The notes under the pieces: generated by a model
The model's database searches: none
What the model saw: the letters and a program-made list of their open reading frames with translations, nothing else
What the model was told of the DNA's origin: nothing
Assembly: GCF_022869785.1 (NCBI RefSeq)
Contig: NZ_CP094997.1
Location: 4,278,001 to 4,342,000 of the forward strand
Reading direction: 5' to 3'
Source of the DNA: Dyadobacter chenwenxiniae
GTDB taxonomy: Bacteria; Bacteroidota; Bacteroidia; Cytophagales; Spirosomataceae
Length of the DNA stretch: 64,000 nucleotides
Program-made: the position numbers and the translations under genes
Shown: positions 43,336 through 51,232 of the stretch, piece after piece
How the letters are laid out: each line of letters opens with the position of its first letter
How positions within the stretch are numbered: position 1 is the stretch's first letter

Positions 43336-46300
43336 TTAGATTGAAAGATTGATCCCAACATTGACAAACTTGTTCTGCGGATATTGCAGACCGTTTTCTT
43401 CCTTGATCTCAGGATCGATGCCAAATTCTTTCAGATTGTCAATAGAGAACAAATTGTAACCATTGATGTAGATCCTTGCACGTTGCAGCTTCACCTTTTC
43501 CAACAACGTTTTTGGCAAAGAATAACCCAGTTCAATGGTCCGGGCGCGGATATACTTCACATTATGAATCCAGAAAGTTGAATTTCTCTTGTAGTTGCTG
43601 TGCCCGCCATCATTGTAACGCAACGCCGGATATTTGCCCGGAATCCACTCACTGTTCAGGTCAAAAGGATCGGCACGGTGCCATCTGTCCAGAAATATTT
43701 TGTTCAAAGCACCATCGTTTTGATAAGCCCAGCGTTGTTCCCAGTTTTGATTCCAGGAATACATGGCGCCGCCCGAAAAGTCTGCATTGAAGCTGATTCC
43801 CTTCCAGTTAACCGCGAAGTTCAATCCGAAGTTAATGTTCGGTTGGCCATCTGTGGCGTAGCCGATCGGCCTCTGGTCCAGGTCATTGATTACATTATCG
43901 CCATTAATATCCTTATAAATCAAGTCGCCGGGCAGCAATGTGCGGTTCCCTTGTTCGTCGATGTTGACCGGATATTCGTTGATCTGCTGCTGCGATTGGA
44001 ACTGTCCAATTGTTTCATAGCCCCAGTAAACTTTGCTGTAACGGCCTTCATTTGAGTTTCTATACTGGTCCCAGGAGTTATTAAAAACCGGTTTGTAAGA
44101 AGAAACAAACTTGGTGCGAGAGAAGGATACATTGCCCCCAACCGAATAGCCAATGTCGCCCGACTTACCATTATAAGCCAAAGCAAGTTCCCATCCTGAT
44201 TGTGAATCGCTGTTTACGTTTTCATCAGGCAGGCTATAACCCAATTCACTAGGCACGAGCAGGTCATATTTACGGCCCAAAAGTCCTGTTCTTAACCGGT
44301 AGAAATAGTCTACTGAACCTGTCAGCTTCGTTCCCAAAAATGAAAAGTCAGCGCCAATGTCCGTGATCTTGCTTTTAAACCATGAAATGTTATTGATAAT
44401 CTGGCCCTTATCGCGCGAAGTAACCACTGCCGTTCCACCTAAAATGGCATTGCCCTGGTTGTAATTATAGCCTGGCAAATAAGCATAAGGGTCCAAAGGA
44501 CGGTTAACATCATTGTCAAAAAGGATGTTGTCATCCCCCAAAATCCCGTAGGAAGCACGCAGTTTGAGATCGTCCAGAATGCTGCGCGAACCCAGCAAAT
44601 TTTTCACAAATGACTCCTCCGTCAATCTCCAACCCACAGACGCGGACGGGAAATAACCAACGCGGCGATCCGGAGCAAACTTCCAGGACGCATCACGGCG
44701 GGCGGATAATTCTACATAATACTTTCCTGCATAATCGTAATTAACCCTACCGATATACCCTATACGCGCAAGCTGATTGTCTTTGTCATCGTAAGTATCC
44801 ATTGTTGCGAAATACATTAACGGAAGCACATTGGTTTTAGGAACCGAATGTGCCCATTGCTCCTGATCCCGCTCTTCTTGACGTTCCGCCACGAAAGTGG
44901 CCCCAACGGTGTTTTTGCCAAAGGTGTTATTATAGTTCAGCTGCCCCTGGTAAACATTACGCATGATCTTCTGCGTGCGTCTTTCCCTCCACGGGTTGGT
45001 GCTTCCGCCGGTTACTTTGTAAGTATCGTCGGTCGGATTGTAAGTGTAAGCTTCGTAAGTGTATTCGTGACCATTCAAAACGCGGTCTCCGATGTAATAG
45101 GAATACATTCCCCTGGCAGCCAATCCCTTAATGCCTGGAATTTTGTATTCGGCTGTCATATTGGTTTGCAGCACGCGCCAGATATCAGTCTGGTAGCCAC
45201 CCAGCCTTTTGTTGTTATAGGCCCAGTTCGTCTCATTGTGCTTGATGTCATTTAAATACATCGGATTGTCATTTGCATAAGGACGCTCAAATGGCCGGTT
45301 TCTGAGGATTGCAAAACGTGGCAGCCAATAATCATCACCTCCCGGGATACCAGGCTGATCTCTCGTCTCAATTCGTCCGCTGATCTGCACGCCGACTTTC
45401 AGATTGTCGGTAATATTCGCGTCTACATTGCTTTGCAGGTTATTTCGGGTAAATGTAAACTCACGACCCAGCACGGAGTTTTGGCTCAGGCGCGTCGCTG
45501 AAATGTAATAGGATATTTTGTCCGATCCGCCTGTCATATTCAGGTTTACGGATGTGAGCGGCGAATTCTTCTTGACGATAAAGTCTTTCCAGTTAAAACT
45601 CTTATAAGCCATTTCGGTGCCTGCTTTGTACTTGTCAAGCTCAGCCGACGTGATGGACGTTTTGCCATATTGGTTCATTTCCGCTTCTGCTTTTCCCAGC
45701 ATCCATTGATACGAATCATTGACCACATTAGGAAAGCGCGACCAGTTTTGCCAGCCGGTGTAAGCATCCAGATTGATTGTATTCTTCGTCCCGGTTTTCC
45801 CTCTTTTTGTCGTAACCACTACGACGCCATTAGCAGCACGAACCCCATAAATGGCCGCCGAAGCGTCTTTTAGGACAGTTATGCTTTCAATATCGTTAGG
45901 TGAAATGTTGTTAAATTGTTTATCGTCCTGCTGAATGCCGTCTATTACAAAAAGGGGATTCCCCATGTTCCTGATCTGCACGGTTGCACTTGCCCCCGGT
46001 CGGCCGTCGGGCATCCGGAATGTTACACCGGGGATTTTTCCGGCCAGTCCTGAGCTTACCGTTGAACCACCATGTACGCGATCCAGATCCTTGCTGGTTA
46101 CTGTTGAGATCGCTCCTGTTAAAGATTCCTTTTTCTGCGTTCCGTAACCGACAACAACCACTTCCTCCAGTGATTTGTCGTCTACTTTAAGCGTGACATC
46201 TATTGCATTTTGAGAACCTAAAATGGGCATTTCCTGAGAAATAAAGCCTACAAAGGAGAATATTAGCGTGGTTTCGCCATCCGGAACGGTGATTGAATAT

Positions 46301-46839
46301 TTCCCTTTTTCGTCCGTTGATGTTCCTGTTTGCGTTCCTTTCAGTACAACGCTTACGCCCGGCAAGCCTGCACCCGATTCTTCTTTAACTGTTCCTGTTA
46401 TGGTCTTTTCAATGGCCGAACCGGCTGGCGCAGCACTCGTGGGTTCTGCTGCAATGTCTGCCGGTTTTTCCGATTGGCTATCCGGCTTGATCACGACAAG
46501 GTTGTTCTTAACCTTGTAATTAAGGTCCATGGGTTTGAGCAGCGCATCTAAAACGTCCGCTAATGCTCCGTTTTGCGCCCTAATGGAGGCTTTTCTGTCT
46601 GACTGGATCAGTTTAGAGCTGAAAACGAACTTCACGTTGGTTTGCTTTTCAAGCTGCCCGAGGATTTTTTTAATGTCCTCATTCTGAATGTCAACCGTAA
46701 CTTTCTGGCTCAGTGCGGATTGAGCTCTTCCGTCATGTGCCCATGAAATGCCTACAAAGACACCTGCCTGAATGCACTGAATAATTGTTATTCGCATGAG
46801 TGTAATGAGAAAGTCTTCAAGTCGTCGAACTTTTTTCAT
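43336..46839 (-). CDS. SusC/RagA-family TonB-dependent transporter with STN domain (block 3)
   Basis: A 1167-residue outer-membrane importer. Order: basic N-terminus and signal (about 1-40), STN domain about 42-105 (KKILGQLEKQTNVKFVFSS), regulatory domain about 145-225 (ITGTVKEESGAGLPGVSVVL), plug with VVVVGYGTQKKESLTGAI and NPLFVIDGI, barrel to the end. The STN domain pairs it with FecR-3. A 256-base gap to fecR holds a structured leader and, on the opposite strand, a terminator and candidate antisense promoter similar to those of block 2. The start ATG at 46837-46839 overlaps that promoter element. Confidence 0.94.
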   Translation of the reverse strand: MKKVRRLEDFLITLMRITIIQCIQAGVFVGISWAHDGRAQSALSQKVTVDIQNEDIKKILGQLEKQTNVKFVFSSKLIQSDRKASIRAQNGALADVLDALLKPMDLNYKVKNNLVVIKPDSQSEKPADIAAEPTSAAPAGSAIEKTITGTVKEESGAGLPGVSVVLKGTQTGTSTDEKGKYSITVPDGETTLIFSFVGFISQEMPILGSQNAIDVTLKVDDKSLEEVVVVGYGTQKKESLTGAISTVTSKDLDRVHGGSTVSSGLAGKIPGVTFRMPDGRPGASATVQIRNMGNPLFVIDGIQQDDKQFNNISPNDIESITVLKDASAAIYGVRAANGVVVVTTKRGKTGTKNTINLDAYTGWQNWSRFPNVVNDSYQWMLGKAEAEMNQYGKTSITSAELDKYKAGTEMAYKSFNWKDFIVKKNSPLTSVNLNMTGGSDKISYYISATRLSQNSVLGREFTFTRNNLQSNVDANITDNLKVGVQISGRIETRDQPGIPGGDDYWLPRFAILRNRPFERPYANDNPMYLNDIKHNETNWAYNNKRLGGYQTDIWRVLQTNMTAEYKIPGIKGLAARGMYSYYIGDRVLNGHEYTYEAYTYNPTDDTYKVTGGSTNPWRERRTQKIMRNVYQGQLNYNNTFGKNTVGATFVAERQEERDQEQWAHSVPKTNVLPLMYFATMDTYDDKDNQLARIGYIGRVNYDYAGKYYVELSARRDASWKFAPDRRVGYFPSASVGWRLTEESFVKNLLGSRSILDDLKLRASYGILGDDNILFDNDVNRPLDPYAYLPGYNYNQGNAILGGTAVVTSRDKGQIINNISWFKSKITDIGADFSFLGTKLTGSVDYFYRLRTGLLGRKYDLLVPSELGYSLPDENVNSDSQSGWELALAYNGKSGDIGYSVGGNVSFSRTKFVSSYKPVFNNSWDQYRNSNEGRYSKVYWGYETIGQFQSQQQINEYPVNIDEQGNRTLLPGDLIYKDINGDNVINDLDQRPIGYATDGQPNINFGLNFAVNWKGISFNADFSGGAMYSWNQNWEQRWAYQNDGALNKIFLDRWHRADPFDLNSEWIPGKYPALRYNDGGHSNYKRNSTFWIHNVKYIRARTIELGYSLPKTLLEKVKLQRARIYINGYNLFSIDNLKEFGIDPEIKEENGLQYPQNKFVNVGINLSI

Positions 46840-46846
46840 ATTTTTG
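46839..46846 (+). promoter_or_regulatory. Candidate -7 element of an antisense promoter, block 3
   Basis: TATTTTTG on the plus strand is an exact TAnnTTTG match and, as in block 2, begins at the complement of the susC start codon's A. No clear -33 TTTG is present. Position and sequence agreement with block 2 is the main support. Confidence 0.4.
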
Positions 46847-46851
46847 AATGA

Positions 46852-46981
46852 ATTTGTTGGTTAAGGAGATTTATTCAACGAAATCTTCCCTTGCATCCCC
46901 TGCAAAAGCGGATGTAAAGTAATGTCAGTTACTTCGGGGAATTTGAGATCAGCCATGCTGGAACATGGCTGGTCTTTTTTT
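46852..46981 (+). ncRNA. Candidate cis-antisense RNA to the susC leader, block 3
   Basis: A predicted transcript of about 130 nt, from just after TATTTTTG (46839-46846) to the T tract at 46981. It could fold into three hairpins: TTGCA/TGCAA (46891-46905), AAGTAA/TTACTT (46917-46934) and the terminator (46946-46975). It is complementary to the susC leader to within about 12 bases of the start codon. The layout copies the block 2 candidate: a first hairpin with ATCCC and TGC, then a terminator with the same loop type. This is inference from sequence only. Confidence 0.45.
46946..46981 (+). terminator. Plus-strand intrinsic terminator in the fecR-susC gap, block 3
   Basis: A 12-bp stem (46946-46957 with 46964-46975; one T:G wobble), loop CTGGAA, then a run of seven T at 46975-46981. 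No plus-strand gene is near, so it should end an antisense transcript. The stem-loop top is nearly the same as in block 2, while the stem bases below differ by compensating changes. Confidence 0.75.
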
Positions 46982-47095
46982 ATGTAAAAACGGATAGGTT
47001 TATATCATAAGCGACGTCATTTTTGTTTAAATGGTTTGATTTATATCCGGCATTTGTTCAATAGAAATTTCTTTTACAACTGCTTCTCTCCAAGC

Positions 47096-48235
47096 CTACT
47101 TGCAGCCCTTGCCCACGATCGCAACAATGTTGTCATTGATCTCATATTCTGCATCCAAAGCATTACAAATGGCCTCTAGCTTCTCTTTGAACGGCTGACC
47201 AATTAACGTTGCATTCAGGGTGCAATCCCCCATTTTGACCTTGTCATAGCTGATCTGCACATTATACGCACGCTCAAGTGTACTAAACACTTCATGGACC
47301 GGCGTTTCATCAAATACGAACCCCTGTTTCAAGATGTCCATGTTGGGCCCGGGTTCGTTCGCCAGATGATTCAGTTTGGTGATTTTCCCGCTTTCCTTTG
47401 AGAACGCAATTGTCTGGTCCTGGCTAAGCGTAACTCCGTCCAGTTCAGGCTTGTCGGCTTTTTCCTCGATTCCTTTTTTGTCCAGATTATTAATTGAGAA
47501 AACAGAAACCGTGCCCGTTTTCACTTCCACCCTGATTTCCTTATTTGCTTCGGATGCGTCGATCATGAAACTTGTTCCGAGCACCTTGGTTGCCAATCCA
47601 TAACTATAAACCAGGAATGGTTTTTCACGATTTCTGACAATTTCAAAAAACGCCTTACCGATCAATGTTACTTCCCTCCGCTTCGTATTTACAACCTCCG
47701 AATAACTCAAACGCCCCCCTGGCTGCAACACGACAGAGCTGCCGTCAGCTAAAAGGACGGTCATCGGCTTTTGCGTGTCGTTGTGCTTTTGAACGGTTGC
47801 AACCGCTTTTTCCGCTGTGGCAACTGCACCCATGCGGTCAGCGCCTTGCTTATAGTAAAACCAATAACTTACCGATCCAATGCTCAAAATCAAAGCCGCG
47901 GAAGCAGCCACGCGGATCCACCGCCATCCTGAAACCACTTTGCTATGCACTTTCGGTTCATCACCCGCTGGCATTTCGTCCCCTGCTTCATGCATTTTGC
48001 TCTCCACAGCATTCCACATGCGCTCGCTTTGCTTCTTCGTTGGCTGATCCCTTCCTGTGTCTTTGGCCAGCAGAATCACATATTCTCGTGCCGCTTCAAC
48101 GGTCTGCCGCTTTTCCGGATTATCGTCCAAAAATGCCTGCCACTTTTTATCATTGGCTGCGTCCGGTTGCATCACCCATGCGATAAAGTCATCGCTTCGG
48201 ATCAGTTCCGTCAGAGAGTAAGGGTCATGCGTCAT
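47096..48235 (-). CDS. FecR-family anti-sigma regulator (block 3)
   Basis: A 379-residue membrane regulator from the ATG ending at 48235 (MTHDPYSLTE). The sigma-binding head spans about 1-100 (FIAWVMQPDAANDKKWQAFL), the membrane helix about 107-126, the periplasmic FecR domain contains MTVLLADGSSVVLQPGGRL and REVTLIGKAFFEIVRN, and DUF4974 covers about 300-379 (FDETPVHEVFSTLERAYNV). It shares more with FecR-2 than FecR-1 in both layout and the VVLQPGG/FEIVR segments. The sigma gene is 91 bases upstream and the susC leader follows. Confidence 0.93.
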   Translation of the reverse strand: MTHDPYSLTELIRSDDFIAWVMQPDAANDKKWQAFLDDNPEKRQTVEAAREYVILLAKDTGRDQPTKKQSERMWNAVESKMHEAGDEMPAGDEPKVHSKVVSGWRWIRVAASAALILSIGSVSYWFYYKQGADRMGAVATAEKAVATVQKHNDTQKPMTVLLADGSSVVLQPGGRLSYSEVVNTKRREVTLIGKAFFEIVRNREKPFLVYSYGLATKVLGTSFMIDASEANKEIRVEVKTGTVSVFSINNLDKKGIEEKADKPELDGVTLSQDQTIAFSKESGKITKLNHLANEPGPNMDILKQGFVFDETPVHEVFSTLERAYNVQISYDKVKMGDCTLNATLIGQPFKEKLEAICNALDAEYEINDNIVAIVGKGCK

Positions 48236-48326
48236 AATAGCGGAATGCAGAATTTCGTCTTCCACAAGAAAGAGCACGGAATTCGAGAAATGACCCCTTG
48301 AAAATTGAATTATTTTGTCAAAAAAT

Positions 48327-48944
48327 TCAAATAATCCCTAACAAGCAGATAATGAGGCTGGAAATAAGCAGGATCTGCCTATTATGGCGCAGTGAAGTAA
48401 GGGCTTTGTAAATGAAATTGCGAACCGATTTCTCGCTTACGCCCATAATGCCAGCAATTTCTTCAATGCTAAAATCATCGAAATATCGCAATGTTAAGGC
48501 TTCCACTTGTCGCTCCGGAAGCTGTGCGAGCAGATGTTGAATTTGCCTCGCCCTTAATGATGCAGACTCTACATCGATGAGAAGTGTTTCAGAATTCCCT
48601 CCGTTGGCCGGAGTTTCCTGGTCGCCCAGCAAAGTAATTTCTTCGGTAACCGGAAATTTGTCCTGCGCCAGATGAATCCTCCTGCGCAATGCGCGATAAA
48701 GGTAAAATTTGACGGAGGTTATTTTGTCAGTAAGGTTGTTACGCAATCGCCAGACATCGATAAATACGTCCTGGACTGCATCTTCTACTATGGCGGAGTT
48801 TTGTGAGAGTTTACTTCCGTAATTATAAAGCGTGCGGTGATATTTTTCAAAAATAATTGTAAACGCCTGCTCATCCCCCTCACGAATTCGCTGCCATAAT
48901 TGCTGGTCTGTTTTCTCCCCGATGAAGGCATCAGAATTGATCAC
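48327..48944 (-). CDS. ECF-type RNA polymerase sigma factor (block 3)
   Basis: A 205-residue sigma-70 family protein starting with GTG at 48942-48944 (no in-frame ATG is available nearby). Region 2: FTIIFEKYHRTLYNYGSKLSQ and VEDAVQDVFIDVWRLRN. Region 4: ERQVEALTLRYFDDFSIEEIAGIM with the helix-turn-helix VSEKSVRNFIYKALTSLRHN. The C-terminal 15 residues (ILLISSLIICLLGII) form a near-perfect membrane-inserting tail. It should control the long block 3 operon under FecR-3. Confidence 0.92.
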   Translation of the reverse strand: MINSDAFIGEKTDQQLWQRIREGDEQAFTIIFEKYHRTLYNYGSKLSQNSAIVEDAVQDVFIDVWRLRNNLTDKITSVKFYLYRALRRRIHLAQDKFPVTEEITLLGDQETPANGGNSETLLIDVESASLRARQIQHLLAQLPERQVEALTLRYFDDFSIEEIAGIMGVSEKSVRNFIYKALTSLRHNRQILLISSLIICLLGII

Positions 48945-49048
48945 CGCTTTGTCCGTTTTACTAACAAGGCATAAAGCTAAATAAATATCTCTAAAATACT
49001 ATTTGCAACGTTTTGGTTTTAATGTTATCACAACCATTGAGAATGAAA

Positions 49049-49077
49049 AAAGCGCACGGCCGGATGGCCTGCGCTTT
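49049..49077 (-). terminator. Intrinsic terminator after the Rpn-type gene
   Basis: Outer stem AAAGCGCA (49049-49056) with TGCGCTTT (49070-49077), a one-base bulge, inner GGCC/GGCC and loop GGAT; six T follow on the minus strand. It lies 24 bases after the stop at 49101. Confidence 0.85.
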
Positions 49078-49100
49078 GATATACCTGATTCTATTTCTGA

Positions 49101-50009
49101 TTACATACTGTGCTTCACTTCCCGAACAAATTCAAGAGGGACATCCACAAGTTCGGCTATCTCTTCGAGGCTGAATCGCTTGTCATTTAGCAGCGATTTA
49201 GTGATGGCAGTACTCTTTTCCATTCGGCCTTGTTCAATGCCCTCCTCCCTTGCTTCTTCCTTTTCAATGTAAATTACGGCTTCATCAATTCCCATGTTCG
49301 TGTATGTTTTATGTGTCAGATTATAAACCTCTTCATTATATGACGCTGCCAGAAGAGGGTCATTCAATACGACATAAAATTTCAAAAATTTCATCAGCTT
49401 TGCAATTTTAGGCTTGGATATTTTTTGTCCTAAAAGCCTCCTGGCTAACTGAATTTTCAAATCAAATAAGTTCTTATCGTTTAGCTTTTTGCTTTTTAGC
49501 GCAATCTTGACAGTCATAATAATATGAGCAAACACATTGTCGCTTTCAGCAAGCTTCCGATCACACTGATCCAGGACTTTCAAGATATTGTATTCAAATC
49601 GCAATGAGGTCCCAAGAAATGACTGCTTGAAACAGCTGGGATAATAATGTTTGTTTTCATCTGCCAGAATTGCCAGCGCGGTTGTACGCTTTCCGTATTT
49701 ATCCCAGATGCGGTAATAATAAGTGAACATTCTCTCCGAAAAGAGATTGTCAGTGTAGCCTTGCACTTCAATGTGCACCAGGATCCATTCCTCCTGCTCT
49801 TCTTTGGTGTAGACTTTAACAAGCTTGTCCACAAACTTGCTTGCGTAGTGATCGTCTTCAGGCGGGAAAAGCTGTTCCAGTTCTTTATCGAGATATCCGA
49901 AATCCTTTGAGAAATCGAATATATCATCAGCATTCGGGAAGAAAAATCTCAGAAAATCTTCAAAGGTGTCTTCCAGAATGGACTTCCATAGTATGTCATT
50001 TCTTTTCAC
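49101..50009 (-). CDS. Rpn/PD-(D/E)XK family nuclease-like protein
   Basis: A 302-residue protein of the recombination-promoting nuclease / putative transposase class. I start it at the GTG at 50007-50009 (MKRNDILWKSILEDTFEDF), the usual opening for this family. A longer frame to 50060 exists but would run through the serC terminator. The nuclease core is visible as FVDKLVKV (Asp61) and ILVHIEVQG (Glu81, Gln83), giving a D-ExQ variant of PD-(D/E)XK. The C-terminus is charged (KEEAREEGIEQGRMEKS) and ends in a small helical region. Such genes are mobile and multicopy; the role in the cell is unclear. It is not co-transcribed with serC. Confidence 0.85.
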   Translation of the reverse strand: MKRNDILWKSILEDTFEDFLRFFFPNADDIFDFSKDFGYLDKELEQLFPPEDDHYASKFVDKLVKVYTKEEQEEWILVHIEVQGYTDNLFSERMFTYYYRIWDKYGKRTTALAILADENKHYYPSCFKQSFLGTSLRFEYNILKVLDQCDRKLAESDNVFAHIIMTVKIALKSKKLNDKNLFDLKIQLARRLLGQKISKPKIAKLMKFLKFYVVLNDPLLAASYNEEVYNLTHKTYTNMGIDEAVIYIEKEEAREEGIEQGRMEKSTAITKSLLNDKRFSLEEIAELVDVPLEFVREVKHSM

Positions 50010-50014
50010 AAAAA

Positions 50015-50054
50015 ATAGGGATGATAGGACATTGATACGTCCGGTCATCCCTAT
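50015..50054 (-). terminator. Intrinsic terminator after serC
   Basis: Two stacked stems, ATAGGGATGA (50015-50024) with 50045-50054 and GGAC (50027-50030) with GTCC (50039-50042), followed on the minus strand by TTTTTT. It begins 25 bases after the serC stop at 50079 and sits right before the GTG start of the Rpn-type gene. Confidence 0.88.
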
Positions 50055-50078
50055 AGTCACGAATTTCTGAATTTTTAT

Positions 50079-51152
50079 TTATGCATTCCCCAATTCATAC
50101 ACCAGCTTCTCAACTGCATCGTACGAAGTTGCCGGGAAGTTGGCAATGCGAAGTTGTGATCCTTTGAATTCTCCGTAACCGCTGCCGATTACCATGCCTT
50201 TTTCTTTGATTTTCTTAATAACATCCGCCGCTGGAGCTTCCACATTCGCTACAACAACCGTTTGCGAGCGATTTTGTGGTTCCTTGACAAATGAGGAAAA
50301 TCCAGCCGTTTTTTCAATAAAGTCGTAAATAAGCGCTGCCTTCTCCTCCGTTGTTTTCCTGATATTTCCAATGCCGATTTTATTAAAATCCTCTGCAATT
50401 TTGCCTAACAAATAGATCGCCATCACATTAGGAGTCGCCGGTGTTTCATTGTTCAAAGCATTTTTCCAAAGCGTAGGCAGATCATTATGCGCACCAATCG
50501 AATACTGATTCTTAATCTGCTTCGCTTTTTCCAAACATTTTTCACTCACGATCCAAACTCCCAGTCCGGCCGGAAGCCCAAATGCCTTTTGCACCGAAAA
50601 GAAGGCTGTATCAATCAGATTGTAATCCAAATCAGGATACGGGGCGGATGACACGATGTCGACGGCTATGAATTTGTCCGGGCTTTTCTGTTTCAGCTTA
50701 TGAATCTCGCTCACAGGCATTTGCACGCCCGAACTGGTTTCGTTATGCGTTACGCAGATCAATTCGGCATATTCAGGAACTTCGATCTCGTCGGCTGTGA
50801 AGCCTTCACCCATGGGCTTTTCGAATTTGTGCGCGTACTTATTCAACGCACTCGAATATTCGCAAAATTTCTTTGAGAACGAGCCGTTCACCAAGTGGAA
50901 ACTTTCCAGTTCAACACAGCTGAATAAAATCCGCTCCCAAGCTTCCGAAGCCGATCCCAGAAACATAATCTGATGTGTATCAGGCACATTAAGAAGAATG
51001 CGCAGCTGACCCACTGTAAATTTGTGCAAATCCCGATATTGCTGGCTGCGGTGCGAGATAGAGCCCAGCTGACCGCTTACGAAACTCTGTACATGCTGCT
51101 CAAATGTTGGATATAACTGAGCTGGACCGGGCGTGAAGAAGGTTAATGGCAT
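50079..51152 (-). CDS. serC: Phosphoserine aminotransferase (class V aminotransferase)
   Basis: A 357-residue PLP enzyme that converts 3-phosphohydroxypyruvate and glutamate to phosphoserine in serine synthesis. It opens with LTFFTPGPAQLYP, has the PLP-ring Asp165 (AVDIVSSAP) and the Schiff-base Lys189 (FFSVQKAFG), and ends with SQLRIANFP. It lies 80 bases downstream of a gene that fuses the other two pathway enzymes, so the whole three-step pathway from 3-phosphoglycerate is encoded side by side. SerC is the best assignment; other class V enzymes are less likely given this partner. Confidence 0.9.
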   Translation of the reverse strand: MPLTFFTPGPAQLYPTFEQHVQSFVSGQLGSISHRSQQYRDLHKFTVGQLRILLNVPDTHQIMFLGSASEAWERILFSCVELESFHLVNGSFSKKFCEYSSALNKYAHKFEKPMGEGFTADEIEVPEYAELICVTHNETSSGVQMPVSEIHKLKQKSPDKFIAVDIVSSAPYPDLDYNLIDTAFFSVQKAFGLPAGLGVWIVSEKCLEKAKQIKNQYSIGAHNDLPTLWKNALNNETPATPNVMAIYLLGKIAEDFNKIGIGNIRKTTEEKAALIYDFIEKTAGFSSFVKEPQNRSQTVVVANVEAPAADVIKKIKEKGMVIGSGYGEFKGSQLRIANFPATSYDAVEKLVYELGNA

Positions 51153-51159
51153 TAATTTT

Positions 51160-51183
51160 GAATGACTGAATGACTGAATGACT
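51160..51183. repeat. Three tandem copies of GAATGACT
   Basis: Three exact 8-bp units in the short gap between serA and serC. It is too short to say more; it may vary in copy number between strains. Confidence 0.7.
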
Positions 51184-51232
51184 GACCGGGTCGGTGGTGC
51201 GATGAGCGAATAATAAAATTTAGTGTTTAGCT

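Noticed and set aside
51160..51183. Tandem GAATGACT units as a possible CRISPR or regulatory array
   Set aside because: Only three 8-bp units without spacers; listed as a simple repeat only.
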